From the NCBI GenBank assembly GCA_021397845.1, contig CM038053.1:86675157-86739156 (forward strand): 64,000 nt of DNA, written 5' to 3'. Source of the DNA: Areca catechu. Taxonomy: Eukaryota > Streptophyta > Magnoliopsida > Arecales > Arecaceae. Within the stretch, counting starts at the first letter, position 1. Every line of letters begins with the position of its first letter. The translations under genes were made by a program, and so were the position numbers. Under the pieces are notes generated by a model. That model saw nothing but the letters and a program-made list of their open reading frames with translations, ran no database searches and had not been told where the DNA came from. Positions 1 through 11,150 of this stretch are shown here, piece by piece.

Positions 1-835
1 CCCATCAGTTGAAAGTTATCATGCAATTCAATCCCTCGATCTTTTCTTATCCTGAATAAGTGATGGGTATGAAAAATTATCAAATCATCATACTTTATTC
101 GTTCAAACCTCAAATCATTAGAAATACTTTTTTAATTTCATTCTACTTTGATCAAAGACATTCTAAGTCATTATTTGATGAGATTATATGGGATAAATAC
201 TTCTCTTACTAGGGGTGATCGATTCCTTATTGATCAACTTATAACTTTCATAACAATTTACCATATCCATGAACATCCCATACATGACTAAGTCACGAAT
301 GAGTATAAACCAAAATATAGATTCATGTGTATAAGATACCACGGTGATCTCAGGTCTAAGAATCACTTGCATAACTTTCACTAAGAAATTCATCTTTTGA
401 TAAGTAAGACTTCCATGAGATGTTCTCGTGATAGATTAATTTAGTGAACTCATACCCTGATAAGCATCCATATCATTATATTAGTGTCCCTACATAAGTG
501 GTCATAAGACCAACCATTCTCTCCATCGAGCATACATAGGATGTGCCAGTCTCTCTAGAAATATTAATCCTCGACTCGATGATCCTATGACTAAAAATAT
601 TTTAGATTAGGACTTATAAGATCTTAGGTCTCACTATTATAAACTCCATCATGATCCTAAAATCATTGTCCTAATCTATAGGATTCATTATAATCGTAAA
701 CAACAAAGTATAAGACATAGTATATGTTGAAACAAAATGCATTTTATTAATATCATACATAAGTCAGGTGAATTTTATAAAAATGCCCCGAATATGTAAG
801 AAATATGATTGACATTTAGGGCCCTATTCTTTCAT
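1..835 (-). mobile_element. Ty1/copia-type LTR fragment, reverse orientation, cut by the window edge
   Basis: AT-rich DNA without a credible gene. Read on the minus strand from about 835 it resembles the start and middle of a long monocot copia LTR: a stretch around a 'CCCTAAATGTCAATCA' motif near the start, then text built of short imperfect phrases about AGGATCAT and GTCGAG. The 69-codon minus-strand reading frame at 184-393 lies inside it and looks like chance. The family assignment rests on general resemblance, not on a measured match. The left end is missing, so neither target duplication nor element type can be fixed. Confidence 0.42.
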
Positions 836-1131
836 CTTGTGTAGCTGGGAAGCAACATGGAGAGCCCTTAACACATAACATCGATAACAGTGATCATCGA
901 TCCATAATTAGGTATGGAATTTGATCTCATAGTCTTAGTAGATATGATCTATAATATGCATCGATTAGATCGATGCATACTAATTTTATTTTTGGTTACA
1001 TATCATGTTACAATCCTTGTAAGATTTTTTAGATTTGATCTATATATATATTTTTTATTTAAAATAGATCTACTTCCATTGTAAATTATAAAAAATAATA
1101 TCATGCATGAAATCCTAGGTGTTTTCTAACA
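836..1131 (-). mobile_element. AT-rich LTR-like remnant
   Basis: No reading frame. On the minus strand the segment begins at 1131 with TGTTAGAAAACACC, a plausible copia LTR 5' end, and runs leftward into the LTR-like piece ending near 835. It may be part of the same LTR or a second abutting one. Confidence 0.3.
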
Positions 1132-2772
1132 TTTAAATCTATGGCCATAATAGTGTGATAATGGAAAGAGTTTCCATGGAAATCATGATTGGGCTCAAGC
1201 TGATTAAGTTTTATAAATAATGGATGCTTAGGGTTTGACTATTTTTCATGACCTACATCTTGTCAGGACTCTCGGCAAAAAAAACTTGATCCTATAGTGA
1301 CTACACCTAGGGATTTATCTTTCTATTTTACTAGATTACTGCTATATACTGCTAGGTATCATTGATAGATTATAGAACTTACTAGGATCATTTTTAGATC
1401 AATGATCATTGTTAGGATCGAGTCTGAATCATCCTAACCTATTGGAAGAGTTTTGATGATTCTATGATAAAGATCAAGGTATGTCTTACTGCCAGATAAA
1501 ATCAAACCTAAGAGATCACATACAAAAGTGCTTGTCATGATCAAGAGCAAAGATCAAAACCAAGTTATCAATAGAATTGATGATTTGGATTAATCTATAA
1601 GAGCCTACTAAATGTTAGCACAAGAGACTAATTACAAGTGTTACAATATAATCAAGCTTAACTAAAATTATGAATCAAATCCTAATTAATTTAAATTAGA
1701 TTTAGTTTAATTGGACTTAACCTAATTCGAGGATAATTGAGTTTAATTATCTATGTTGAACTTGGATTGTAATCCTAATTGGATTAGGATTAACAACCTT
1801 TTCAAATTCAATTAGAATTAGGTTCAAGTTGGACTCAAAATGAATCCAAATCAAAACCCAATTAAAATAGGACATCTTGACCCAAAGGGATGGAATCTTC
1901 TCTCTTTTTATGCATGTGGAACGGGGGTGGGGCACTGGTGGCTCCCCCCTCATTTGCAAGCACGAAAAGGAAGAGGTGGCAATAGTTGGTGCCTCCCCAT
2001 TCTGTTTGGGACTCTCACCTGATAACAATTAATCCTAATCTATTCTAATTCAAATTAGGATTAGTTAGGATCAATTAAGATCAATTCTTATCAAAATGGT
2101 GTGGAAATGCTAAAGGGTTTGTGCGACAAACATAAAAAGAGAGGAAGAGAGGGGCTGCAAACATCTTTCTTATCGTAGAATTTTTTTGGCCTCATCTTCC
2201 TAGCTACAAGTTTCAAACCCTTCCTCTTCTTATTTCTTGTTTCCCATGACCAAATCCTAAGAGAAAGATAGTTCTAGAGAGATGATCAGGGAGAAGAAAA
2301 GTTTTCTTTTCCCCTTGGCATCTATAAAAGAAAGTCCCATCAATCTGCAAAGAATTCCTGAAAGGCTACAGATTTTCTTCAAGATCTAGAGGAAGATCCA
2401 GATCAAGCCCAAAAGGCCATGCTTGCAAGGTGCTAGCACTCGATGCACTTTAGGTTGATTAGCATACTCTTATGTGGATACCAGTAGAGGCGGGGTATAT
2501 GTGTGGCTCCGATAGAAATCTTGAGAATTCACCGGATCCAACCTGATCAGGTAGAAAAAGGAAAGTGGTTAAGGTAAAGTTCAACATCTCCTATATAATT
2601 TTATGATTTTAGATATGAATTATTTTTATCGATTTAGTATGTTAGATAGATCTGTAAGTGATTAAATGATTAGATCCTGCATGACAGGATTAAATACTTT
2701 AATTTGTATCCATTGCTAGGATTTAGAAAGCTAAAAATTTTTTTAGCATGTTATCACCTATGAAATCCAACA
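1132..2772 (+). mobile_element. 3' part of a plus-strand copia LTR (remnant C)
   Basis: Non-coding. The right half has the same order of landmarks as the copia LTR at 4736-6516: a TATA box, a C-rich transcribed part, a phrase about 'GTGTGGCTC', a splice-donor-like AAGGTAAAG (2571-2579), then an AT-rich tail ending TCCAACA at 2772. That end is the inverse of the TGTTGGA that opens copia LTRs here. The 5' part of this LTR is not seen in this orientation. The small frames at 1747-2028 and 1840-2022 overlap on opposite strands and show no family signature. Confidence 0.48.
2322..2330 (+). promoter_or_regulatory. TATA box in LTR remnant C
   Basis: CTATAAAAG stands about 450 bases before the LTR end, where an LTR promoter would be expected. 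Inferred from motif and position only. Confidence 0.4.
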
Positions 2773-4735
2773 GATTTAAACTCCACATAATGATGCAGTT
2801 TTCATCTCCATGACAGTAATCAAATATGATGTAAACAAATTTTGGTGAAAGTAAAAACTTTGCCAACATCTTATTCTATGATACTTTCCACAAAATGAAA
2901 ATATCAATGAAAAGGATAAAAAAGGTATATATTCCACTCACCAGATTTTTTGGAAACTCAGTTATCATAGAAGGATAGATCGTGGTACCAATTACCATAG
3001 ACCAGTCGCCAAGATAAGAAATAGTCCTCCCTTACTTTTTGGTTGTCCAAATACCAAGGTTAAATGTGTTGAAGGCAATAATCTGCACTTACTACCTACT
3101 CATTTGCTTCAACCAAAAGCATAAGTTAGAACTTAGAGGAGATCAATGTTTTCTTGTAACTATCAAAGTCCAGAAATAGATCGGGAGCTCGCAAGTAGAT
3201 GAGTTGGATGTCAAACAAGGCACTACCGCAAATAGAGGGGAACTTTTGGAGCAGTTGATAAGCATTCAGCTAGAAGATGGCCTAGATGAAGCTATGCAGA
3301 TCATCTCTTTTGGCTTCTAAAGTTAGCGAAGGGCCGATCTTCTTCCTTCAAACCAATGCTAATGTCTTCACCTAAATAGCTACTAATATGTTAGGCATTC
3401 TTGCTAATGTCATCATCCACAAACTTAGTGTGGACCCTCACTTCCCTACTAGAAAATAAGAGAAGTTTTACACTAGAAAGGCCAAGGGTCATTAAAGAGG
3501 AGGGGACAAGCTTCTAAAGGCTAATTTCATCAGGAAAACTCATTATCCAAACTAGATAGCCAATAGGTTATGATCACGAAGATGAATAGCAAATAGAGCA
3601 TATATTGACTACATGATCTTAATAAAGCCTACCTAAAGATAGCCATGCTCTACAAAGAATTGAGCAATTGGTAGTACTACTTCTAGGCATGAATTACCTA
3701 GCTTCATGGATTCTTTCTCAAGATGTAACTAGATCTGGATGGTGAAAGAAGATGAAGGTAAATGGCCTTTGTTATAGAAATAGGGCCCTATTATTACAAA
3801 TAATATTTTTGGGCTAAAAGGCACTAGGATAACTTCCCAAACTCAGGTTAATAAAGTGTTCAAAAGCCAGATATGGAGAAATATGAAGGTCTAGTAGACG
3901 ATATGCCTGCAAGTCACAAAGGATCCCACAGTGATCTGGAGAAGCCTTCATTGAATGAGGCCACATCAGATGAAGCTTATCCCAACATGTGTGCATTTGA
4001 TGTTACATCAGGGAAGTTCTTAGGTTCATGGTGACATAGAAATGAATTGAAGCCAATGCTAAAAAGATATGGGTACTTTTAGAAATGAAGTACCCTCAGA
4101 ATAAAAAGAATGTTCAATGCCACATGGTCAAATCACTCAATTAGCTAATTTATCTCCCAATCAACTAAAATGTGCCTATCTTTTTTGAAATTTTAAGGCA
4201 TACCGACAACTTCGAGTGGTCGAATAACTGCCAATAAGCTTTTGAAGATTTAAAAAAGTATCTTGGCTCTCTTCTATTGCTATCAAGGCAAAGAGAAGGT
4301 TAGCCCATTTATATTTACTTATCTATTTTTTTTTAATGCCATTAGCTCTATTTTGATGACAATGTGTTAGTTGTACCAAAGCCCATCTATTATACTAGCA
4401 AAGGATAAGAGATGTAGAAGTAAGATTACCAAAGCAGAGAAAATGATCTATGCTCTTGTCACTACATCAAAGAGACTTCGACCAATTTGCAGTCCCATTT
4501 TATGGTTGTCTTAATCGATTAGTCTTTAAAATCTATACTTCAAAGGCTAGACATGTCAGGATGTCTAGCCAAGTAGGCTATTAAATTGGAAGAATTTGAT
4601 ATTTAATACAAACCTTGTCCTACTATGAAAGCTCAAATCTTTACTAATTCATCATTGAATGCACAATACCTAAAGAAGAAAGAGCAGATTGGAAGAAAGA
4701 TTGACCACTCCTTATTGGGTTTTGCATGTCGATGG
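2773..4735 (+). pseudogene. Relic pol of a Tat-type Ty3/gypsy element (RT, RNase H, start of second RNase H)
   Basis: No long frame is open, but broken frames carry clear pol text. About 3450-3640 reads like the N-terminal reverse transcriptase region (an ERP..IKEE..KLL.ANFIR sequence, then remnants of the D-L-N-K block). About 4380-4560 matches the plant gypsy RNase H (PIYY.SK, ALVT..KRLRP). About 4560-4735 matches the tail plus the opening W-x-LHVDG of the extra RNase H domain characteristic of Tat elements. Many stops and shifts show it is long dead. The sequence breaks exactly at the LHVDG motif, where copia element A begins. Its 5' side abuts the copia LTR end at 2772. The rest of the Tat element is not found in this window. 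Confidence 0.6.
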
Positions 4736-5709
4736 TGTTGGAATTGTGTCCTAAAGATAATCATCTAGGTTTAGATGATTGTGCTATCTTGTAACTATAT
4801 ATGATTTTGAATGAATAAAAGTTATTCTTTTCTTATGGCTGTTCATCATATTTACATTTTCTTGAAATGAACTCTTGTATGATGGAGTCCTTAGAACTTT
4901 GATATAGAGAGGATATATCATGTAGTTCTTGAAGTGGTTCACAACTAAAGGATACATGTTATAGGACGATAATGTATCAAGTGTAGGTTGTTGTAAGTCA
5001 CATGTTGGTTATCCTCTTAACCAAAAAGTATAGAGACACTGGTGTGATATGCAAGTGAAATTTATGACATCTCACTGACATGACCATCTGTGGAGCTCCC
5101 TTTTGCCAAAGGGTTGCTCACAAAGGGATATGGATATATGTGTCCCTCAGACTTGAGGTCACCATGGCAGCTTGCAAGCAACTCACTGTACTTTGGGGCC
5201 GGACTACCTAGATTTCTAATCTAGTGATAGAAGGTTTCTGGGTGCAGTCAAGTACTTGTGAAGTGATGGTGGATCAAGATGGAATTGACCTCTCCAAATA
5301 GTTTGGAGTGAATGACTCACTATGTCTTAATTTAGCAAAATCTTGGCTAGGGTAGTTCTTGTAAGGAGTCACCGAAGTTATGAGGTTGAGACATGATCTG
5401 GATAAACCAAATTAAGGTTGGCAGTTGAACCCTAGGTCATCCTGAGCATTATGAGGTCAAAGGGATGAATTATGCGATAACCATATGCTAGAGGTTCTTG
5501 TGAGGTGGTCTACATCTTTGACCTATCTGGATGTCGGGTATCATTACTTGATGAAGACTTTGACTGGTACTGGAAATGTTCCAGTGCTACTGGCTTAGTG
5601 ATCGAAATTATAGGGTCACACACCATAGGGGATTTCTATCTGATCTTAAGGCTAATCAATGATTGAGAATCGTTTGCCATCATTAGAATTCAATATGATT
5701 GACTTTGTT

Positions 5710-5751
5710 CCAAGTGTCGACACTTGGCAATTTTCATGAGTCGACACCTCT
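5710..5751. repeat. Perfect 18-base palindrome plus related copy in the copia A LTR
   Basis: CCAAGTGTCGACACTTGG (5710-5727) is its own reverse complement. A second copy of the core, GAGTCGACACCTC, follows at 5739-5751. The same core recurs as a cluster in the leader of this element (6875-7142). Its position upstream of the TATA box at 5964 would fit a transcription-factor site; that role is inferred. Confidence 0.7.
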
Positions 5752-5963
5752 GGATGAGCAAATTTCTGGGAAGAAATTTTAGAATGATTTTGGACAAGTT
5801 TTGACCTGATATGAATTTCGAATTCAAACCAGTTTTGGCTCTAAGGTATTTGGTATGATAGTCATACTTACTTCTTGGGTGGACACATTTGGTATGGCCT
5901 TGATCCTCTGCCATTCTCTCCCCTTATCTCTCCTCTTCCTCTTTCTCCCTCTCATGGCTGCAC

Positions 5964-5972
5964 CTATAAATG
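5964..5972 (+). promoter_or_regulatory. TATA box of the copia A LTR
   Basis: CTATAAATG within a C/T-rich stretch, about 330 bases before a conserved splice-donor-like site. It is likely the core promoter that sets the start of element RNA. Confidence 0.5.
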
Positions 5973-6293
5973 AAGGTCATTCTATAGGCACAAGGGTTAC
6001 AATAACTAGAGAGACACAACAGAGAAAAGATAGAGATAGAGAAGGGTTGTAAGAGGTCTAGGATTGGGTGTGAGAACTAGTATTCTAGCTAGGTCTTGGG
6101 AAGAGAGTTCTCTTGGAAAAGGGTTCCAGCTCTCCTCCTTGTCTTCTTGGAAGAAGAAGATTGGCCCAAGGATCCCAAAGAGCTAGCACTCCGAGGGAGT
6201 TGATAAAAGTCGAGCCCAGGTGTGGATTACTTGTAGAGGCCAGATACGTGTGTGGCTCGAGTGCCCTCCTCCTTCTATAACTTTCTCCAATAT

Positions 6294-6303
6294 AAAGGTA
6301 TGG
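6294..6303 (+). other. Splice-donor-like site in the copia A LTR
   Basis: AAAG|GTATGG with the cut after 6297. The same ATAAAG|GTATGG text occurs in the LTR of copia B (60470-60479), and a related AAG|GTAAAG lies in remnant C (2571-2579). Paired with the acceptor-like CTTTTAG just before the gag ATG at 16931, it would remove the primer site and leader. Splicing is inferred. Confidence 0.45.
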
Positions 6304-6517
6304 TACTTTTATATTGTGTTTCTATCTTGCTTTAATTTATGATGCATGCTATTACATTTTGCTAGATCCTGTTGCAGGCAGATCGATAGATCATTAGATC
6401 TATATACCGAGCCTTCTGCTGTGCAAATTTTAAAATTATTTTAAAATGCATTTCTACCCTGCTTTCGTGAATGCATGTTTGTATATTGGATGCTTCGTAG
6501 ATGCACTTCACCTTCAA

Positions 6518-6529
6518 TGGTATCAAAGC
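6518..6529 (+). other. Primer-binding site of copia A (tRNA-iMet type)
   Basis: TGGTATCAAAGC differs by one base from the canonical TGGTATCAGAGC complementary to the 3' end of initiator tRNA-Met. It lies one base after the LTR end. Confidence 0.8.
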
Positions 6530-7870
6530 AATAGGTTCTCTTTTGTAGTATAATGATTCTAGCATGCAATAACATCACTTCTTAGTACTTGGATGAGTGC
6601 TTCACCATGGTCGTCCGGTCATAGGAGAGAAGTAGGGCTGCAAGACCCTCTCTTCCCAATCAATGGGGTATCCTATGCATGTAAGGGTGCCGATATAATT
6701 GACTCTTGAAAAGGAAAATAAGAAGCAAGAAAATGTAGATTAAAAATGTTTAATCTAAGGAGATGATCATAAGACAACTTTAGATGAGATCTAAGAGTTT
6801 TTATTCATCGATTTTGATTAAATATTTGGAGAAACATTGGATGAAATCATTGTGTTTTCACTATCTTAAGCTATGAGTCGACACTTGGCCTTGTAAGTGT
6901 CAACATGAGAAAATTTCCTAAGATCTGGGTTCTGTTTTTTTTCCTGTAATAGGCTAAAGTGTCGACACGTGACCAGGAATTATCGACACTTAGGCTCGTG
7001 AGCTAACACTGGCCTTGTAAGTGTCAACTCATGAGCACTTGCCAGAAACTTGGTTTTCTGTTTCCTCCTGTCTCAGGCCTTGAGTCGATCCAAGTGTTGA
7101 CACTAGGTGTCGATACTTGCTCCTAATGAGTCGACACTTGGGATGAAAATACAGAAAACTAGTGAATTCAAATTTTAAATTTTTGTAAAATTATTTTACA
7201 TCTATAAATTAAATTTATTTTAATTTAATTAAGCCTATTGAACTTAATTGAGAATTAAGAATGACTAAGAACTCTAGGATTATGATTCAAAGATTTTAAA
7301 TCATTTCATAAGCCTTAAGGGTCATGGGTTAGCTTCTATTCGGTCCTTGATGTGTTAGACCTAAGTTTAGATGCATTGGATAAATTAAAAAATAATCTAA
7401 TCAAATGTAAGTTAGGATTTCTTCTCTAGATCTATCTAATAGTTAGATGATTAGTCCATAATCTAATGGATCTAATTGTGGCTTAGTGGAAAGCTTGAGT
7501 CTCTAGGCTAGTCTAATTGATCTGATGAAACGATTGGTGTCGAGGTAAGTTTGGCATTTTGATCATGGTTCTTTGGGGCTACTGTTACTAGCCAACCCTG
7601 TTGGTGTCTAAGGCAAGATAGTAATGGCGAAACCCAACCCATGATCTCACTTACATGACCAATGTGGTCGATCAAGATTGATTGGATAACTTATTACTCG
7701 TGTGTTAACCCTTGTCACCCAAGGTTAATCAGTCTTAATTGATTTTAGGTGTCCATGGATCATTTGTTATGAGTAACCCTCCTAGATTACTGATTTGGTC
7801 AATGGGAGGTCGATCCATGTCTTCCTATCTATTCATCTGTCACATATTTAAAAAACTCTCTAAATTATTA
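6530..7870 (+). other. Untranslated leader of copia A, left part
   Basis: No gene. It aligns in order with the leader of copia B (about 60720-61640): shared phrases include the 'TTAGACCTAAGTTTAG' stretch and the 'GATCATGG' and 'CCATGGATCA' stretches. It holds a cluster of near-palindromic GTCGACAC motifs. It is interrupted at 7870 by element Gm and resumes at 16368. Confidence 0.65.
6875..7142. repeat. Cluster of degenerate AGTGTCGACACT palindromic motifs
   Basis: About eight copies in 270 bases, among them GAGTCGACACTTGG (6875), AAGTGTCAAC (6895), AAAGTGTCGACACGTG (6956), ATCGACACTTAGG (6982), AAGTGTCAAC (7018), CCAAGTGTTGACACTAGG (7090) and GAGTCGACACTTGGG (7128). Orientation alternates because the core is self-complementary. 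The same core occurs in the LTR of this element at 5710, so the array is element-specific rather than random. Confidence 0.7.
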
Positions 7871-9166
7871 TGATGGGGGACATGTATCGAATGATACATT
7901 TGAAGAAAGAATTAGAGGACTAAATGAAAATGAAATAGATAAACATGTAGCTATTCTACGTAAAAGAAATAGAATTATATGAAAGGACATAAGAAAAGAA
8001 CTAGACTAGAAAAGAATCTCTCAAAGTAATAAGAAGGGATCTTCGTGGTTAGGAAACCACACAGGTTAGGGCTAGCCTACTTTCCAATTTCAGATGTGAA
8101 AGAATATTATAAAGATGGCTATCCGGCTATTAATAATCTGAAATTCAGAAAAGGACACTCAAGATGAAGTACTAGAATAGCAAGGAGTTACTATAGATCT
8201 AAAGGCACCTGTTTATGATTCTTGGCACAGTAGACCTTCACCTTGAAAACTAGGAGACCCGGGGATCCTGCATAGATACATAGTAAAATTAAAAGATTTA
8301 GGTGGAAGAATGGAGAAATGGAAGAGGAAATTAGGAATGGAAGAAATGGTTTAGATTTGCTTTAAGTAGATCCTTTGGCGTCCTTTGCGGAATCATCTTC
8401 AATTGTTGGCGTGGAGAACTCCATTATAGATGACCTCTTTTGGAAGATGGGAAGGTTGAAATTGGAGAGGCTTGAAGAGGATTCTTCAAGGGTGGCCGAA
8501 TGGGATTGGAAAAGGGACTAGTAGCTTGTTTGGTAAAGTATCCTAGGTCTCACACCTACCTTCTCTCAAGGGTCTTTGGCTAGCAAGGAAGAAAGCTTCT
8601 TAGAAAAAAAATTTCATTTCATTCATCATTTTCATTACAAGAGAATTCTAGGAGCTTTTATAAACCTTAAGCTCCTTTTCAAATTCAAAATGCAACACTT
8701 TTCATGGAGAAAATCAGGGTGGTCCCATGAAGATAGGAGTGGCCCATTCAAATTTAAATCTCCTAATTACAAGGTGGGCACCCATAAGAGTGGAGCTTCA
8801 TTCAAATTTGAAAATTCATGGTTGATGTGTCTTGGTGATATGGCATGATTTATCCTCCAAGTTGGCATGACTTGTCTTCCAAGGTGGCATGGTGCTTTGA
8901 TGATGTGGTGCTCCAAGTAGTTGGTGAAGTTGGTTGCACTCATTCTTGCTTAATTGATGCCCAATGCAAGTAGATCTTGAACCCGACTCAATACAAATCC
9001 AATTTAACTCTAATTGGACCCAAATTAAAATAAAACAGGACTCAATTATTCAAATAAAATAAATACAGGACTCATAGACTTATTACAGGACTTAAATTTC
9101 TAGTCTTCTATCCATAAAGAACTTGGCATTAGCTGAAGCCTCTTCCTGAGCCTGGTGCCCGCACCA
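7871..9166 (-). repeat. 3' LTR of Gm
   Basis: In element sense it starts TGGTGCGGGCACC (at 9166) and ends CCCCCATCA (at 7871). It is nearly the same as the copy at 15064-16362, but differs by many one-base indels. A TATAAAAG box on the minus strand lies at about 8655-8662. The plus-strand frame at 8576-8848 is inside the LTR and is not supported as a gene. Confidence 0.9.
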
Positions 9167-9169
9167 ATT

Positions 9170-9960
9170 CTCCCCGGGTGGTAGGAACTCGACCCTGTCG
9201 AGTAAGGATCGGTTTGACTGTGGTATTTTTCTAATATATCTGGGTCAATTTGTTGTAGATCCTCTCGGGTAATCCAAGAGTCTTCAGATTCCGGTCGACC
9301 GTGCCAACGAACCAGATAACGCTGATAACCTTATTTCTAGTAGTAATCACTTGGTCATCTAAGATACATTCAATCTTGTCTCTCCGGTCTAGTGAAATTG
9401 CTGGTGGACACTCAGGTAGGGTTTCACTCTCAAAGGCAGGGTGGAGTTCAAAAGGCTCTCTGGAATTAATGCCGGTTCTTTAATTCTTTCAGATCAGAAA
9501 CATTAAAAGTGGAGCTAATGCCATAATCAGGTGGTAACTCTAATAATATGCATTAGATCCTATTTCTTAATTATTTTGAAAGGTCCAGCTCCCCGGGCAT
9601 GCAATTTCTTCATAGTTCCCAGTGGAAACCTTTCAGGTCTAAGTTTTATCATGACAGAGTCCCTTCATTAAATTCCTTTATCCGTTTATGTGAATCAGAC
9701 ACATGCTTATAAACTTCATTACTCATTTGAATTTTCTTACTAATTTCCTTATGTAATTCTTTAAGATGCTGTGCATATGACTCGGCAGACTCAGATACAC
9801 GTGCGTGTGTGGGTAATGGGATAAGGTCGATAGGTCTCCTAGGTCTGTAACCATGGACAATCTCAAAGGGACTTCTACCAGTAGACCTATTGACCGAGCT
9901 GTTGTATGCGAACTCAGCACGAGGTAAAAGTATATCCCAATTTTCCAGATTCTCTCCAAC
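9170..9960 (-). pseudogene. Gm integrase C-terminal part and chromodomain
   Basis: Reading right to left: about 9700-9960 gives the late integrase text (W-D-x-LLPRAEFAYN-like, then ST-GRSPFEIV and a D-L-PLP stretch). About 9560-9690 gives the K-LRPERF and H-ARGAGPFK block typical of the GPY/F module. About 9190-9330 gives a chromodomain (YLVRWHGRPES-DSWI, then L-x-DPDIL). Chromodomains of plant chromoviruses are thought to steer integration to marked chromatin. The frame is broken in several places. Confidence 0.75.
9187..9203. other. 3' terminal stem-loop of Gm
   Basis: ACTCGAC-CCT-GTCGAGT has perfect 7-base arms and a 3-base loop. It lies 21 bases inside the 3' LTR boundary, just before the purine-rich priming stretch. 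The equivalent occurs in all seven related elements of this window. Confidence 0.65.
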
Positions 9961-10560
9961 AAGGCACCTTAATAGTTCCCTAGACTTCTATTTACAACTT
10001 CAGTTGTCCATCAGTCTGAGGGTGGTAAGCAGTTGAGAATTTTAGTTTTGTTCCTAGTAGGTGCCAAAGAGTTTTCCAAAATAGCTTGTGAAATGGACAT
10101 CCCTATCTGAAACAATGGTTTTAGGTAACCCATGTAACTTGACTACTTGATCAAGAAAAAGCTTGGCTACCCTGGAGGCATCAAAAGTTTGGGAACAGGG
10201 TATAAAATGGGCCATTTTCGAAAATCTGTCGACCACTACAAAGATTGAATCGTGTTTTCTAAGGGTCTTGGGCAGTCCTAAAATGAAGTCCATGCTAGAT
10301 CCTGCCATGGACAATCCGGCATAGGTAAAGGAGTGTATAACCCAGTTTTTGTCTCTGATGTTTGGCAACCGCACATGTCCTACATCGGGCAACAATATTG
10401 GCTACTTGTCTCTTAAGGCCTGGCCAGTAAAATTTTCCTCAATTATCAATATGGTCTTGTTTCTTCCAAAATGGCCAGCCAAACCTCCAGCATGGGTTTC
10501 CCTATTAGAAAATCTCTCAAGGAAGTCTTCGGAACACAAAGCTTGTTTTCCTAAATAGAT
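9961..10560 (-). pseudogene. Gm integrase, zinc-binding and catalytic core
   Basis: The minus-strand frame 10054-10395 carries the DDE core: the first Asp in MDFILGLPKT, VVDRFSKMAHFIPC, and the second Asp in TIVSDRDVHF. The third acidic residue lies in a later frame. The upstream zinc-binding HHCC part lies around 10380-10530, where the frame is broken (a G-HFGK-like stretch and a C-x-x-C remnant). The domain is close to the G4 integrase at 46809-47258. Confidence 0.8.
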
Positions 10561-11150
10561 AACCATCTAAAAGGGTGTACTCACTGTGGCCACTAGATGG
10601 TCCTAATTTCAGAGCTTGGTAAACTTCACTAAAGTCTGGACAATTATCATACTCATCCGTAAGTCTTTCAAATCCAACGACTTCAGTGCTAATCGAGTTC
10701 AAAAGCAGGGCTCTACGACTTAATGCATCGGCCACCTTATTCTCAGTTCCAGCACGATGTCTTAGGACAAACGTGTAGGCCTGGATGTATTCGACCCACT
10801 TGGCATGCCTAGGATTCAGTTTTTCTGGGAACTAAGGAATCTAAGGGCCTCATGATCAGAAAACAGGACAAATTCATGCGGTAGTAGATAGTGCCTCCAA
10901 TACCTTAAAGCTTGCACTACCGCATAGAGCTCTTTATCATAGGTGGAATACTTAAGCTTGGCTTCATTTAATTTTTCACTAAAGAAGCTATGGGATGGCT
11001 CTCTTGGCTTAAACTCCACCTATTCCAACTCCAGATGCATCACAAGCAACCTCAAAAACCTTGGAAAAATCAGGCAATCTTAAGATAGGTGCTTGTGTCA
11101 TTTTCTTCTTAACATCTAGGAAGGCCCTATCAGCAGCTTTTGTCCATTCA
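10517..11150 (-). pseudogene. Gm RNase H
   Basis: Two frames (10816-11019 and 10517-10735) carry the gypsy RNase H: FFSEKLNEAKLKYSTYDKELYAVV, FSDHEALRFLSSQK and ADALSRR. The catalytic Glu in YDKELYA is present. A frameshift separates the halves around 10740-10815. The text after ADALSRR is the usual linker to integrase. Confidence 0.8.

Larger units (their letters stand above)
4736..6516 (+). mobile_element. 5' LTR of copia element A
   Basis: Begins TGTTGGAATTG and ends CCTTCA directly before a primer-binding site. The length of 1781 bases suits Angela/BARE-like or related long-LTR copia elements. It is clearly homologous to the LTR at 58368-60705 along much of its length but strongly diverged, so the two belong to separate insertions or subfamilies. 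It contains a TATA box near 5964, an 18-base perfect palindrome at 5710-5727 and a splice-donor-like site at 6297/6298. Two small frames at 5690-6052 overlap on opposite strands and are not convincing genes. Confidence 0.8.

Noticed and set aside
2773..4735. Host gene or captured exon
   Set aside because: Translated pieces match the RT and RNase H order of Tat-type gypsy elements.
6875..7142. CRISPR-like array
   Set aside because: Motifs are short, unevenly spaced and self-complementary, with no spacers, in a plant retroelement leader.
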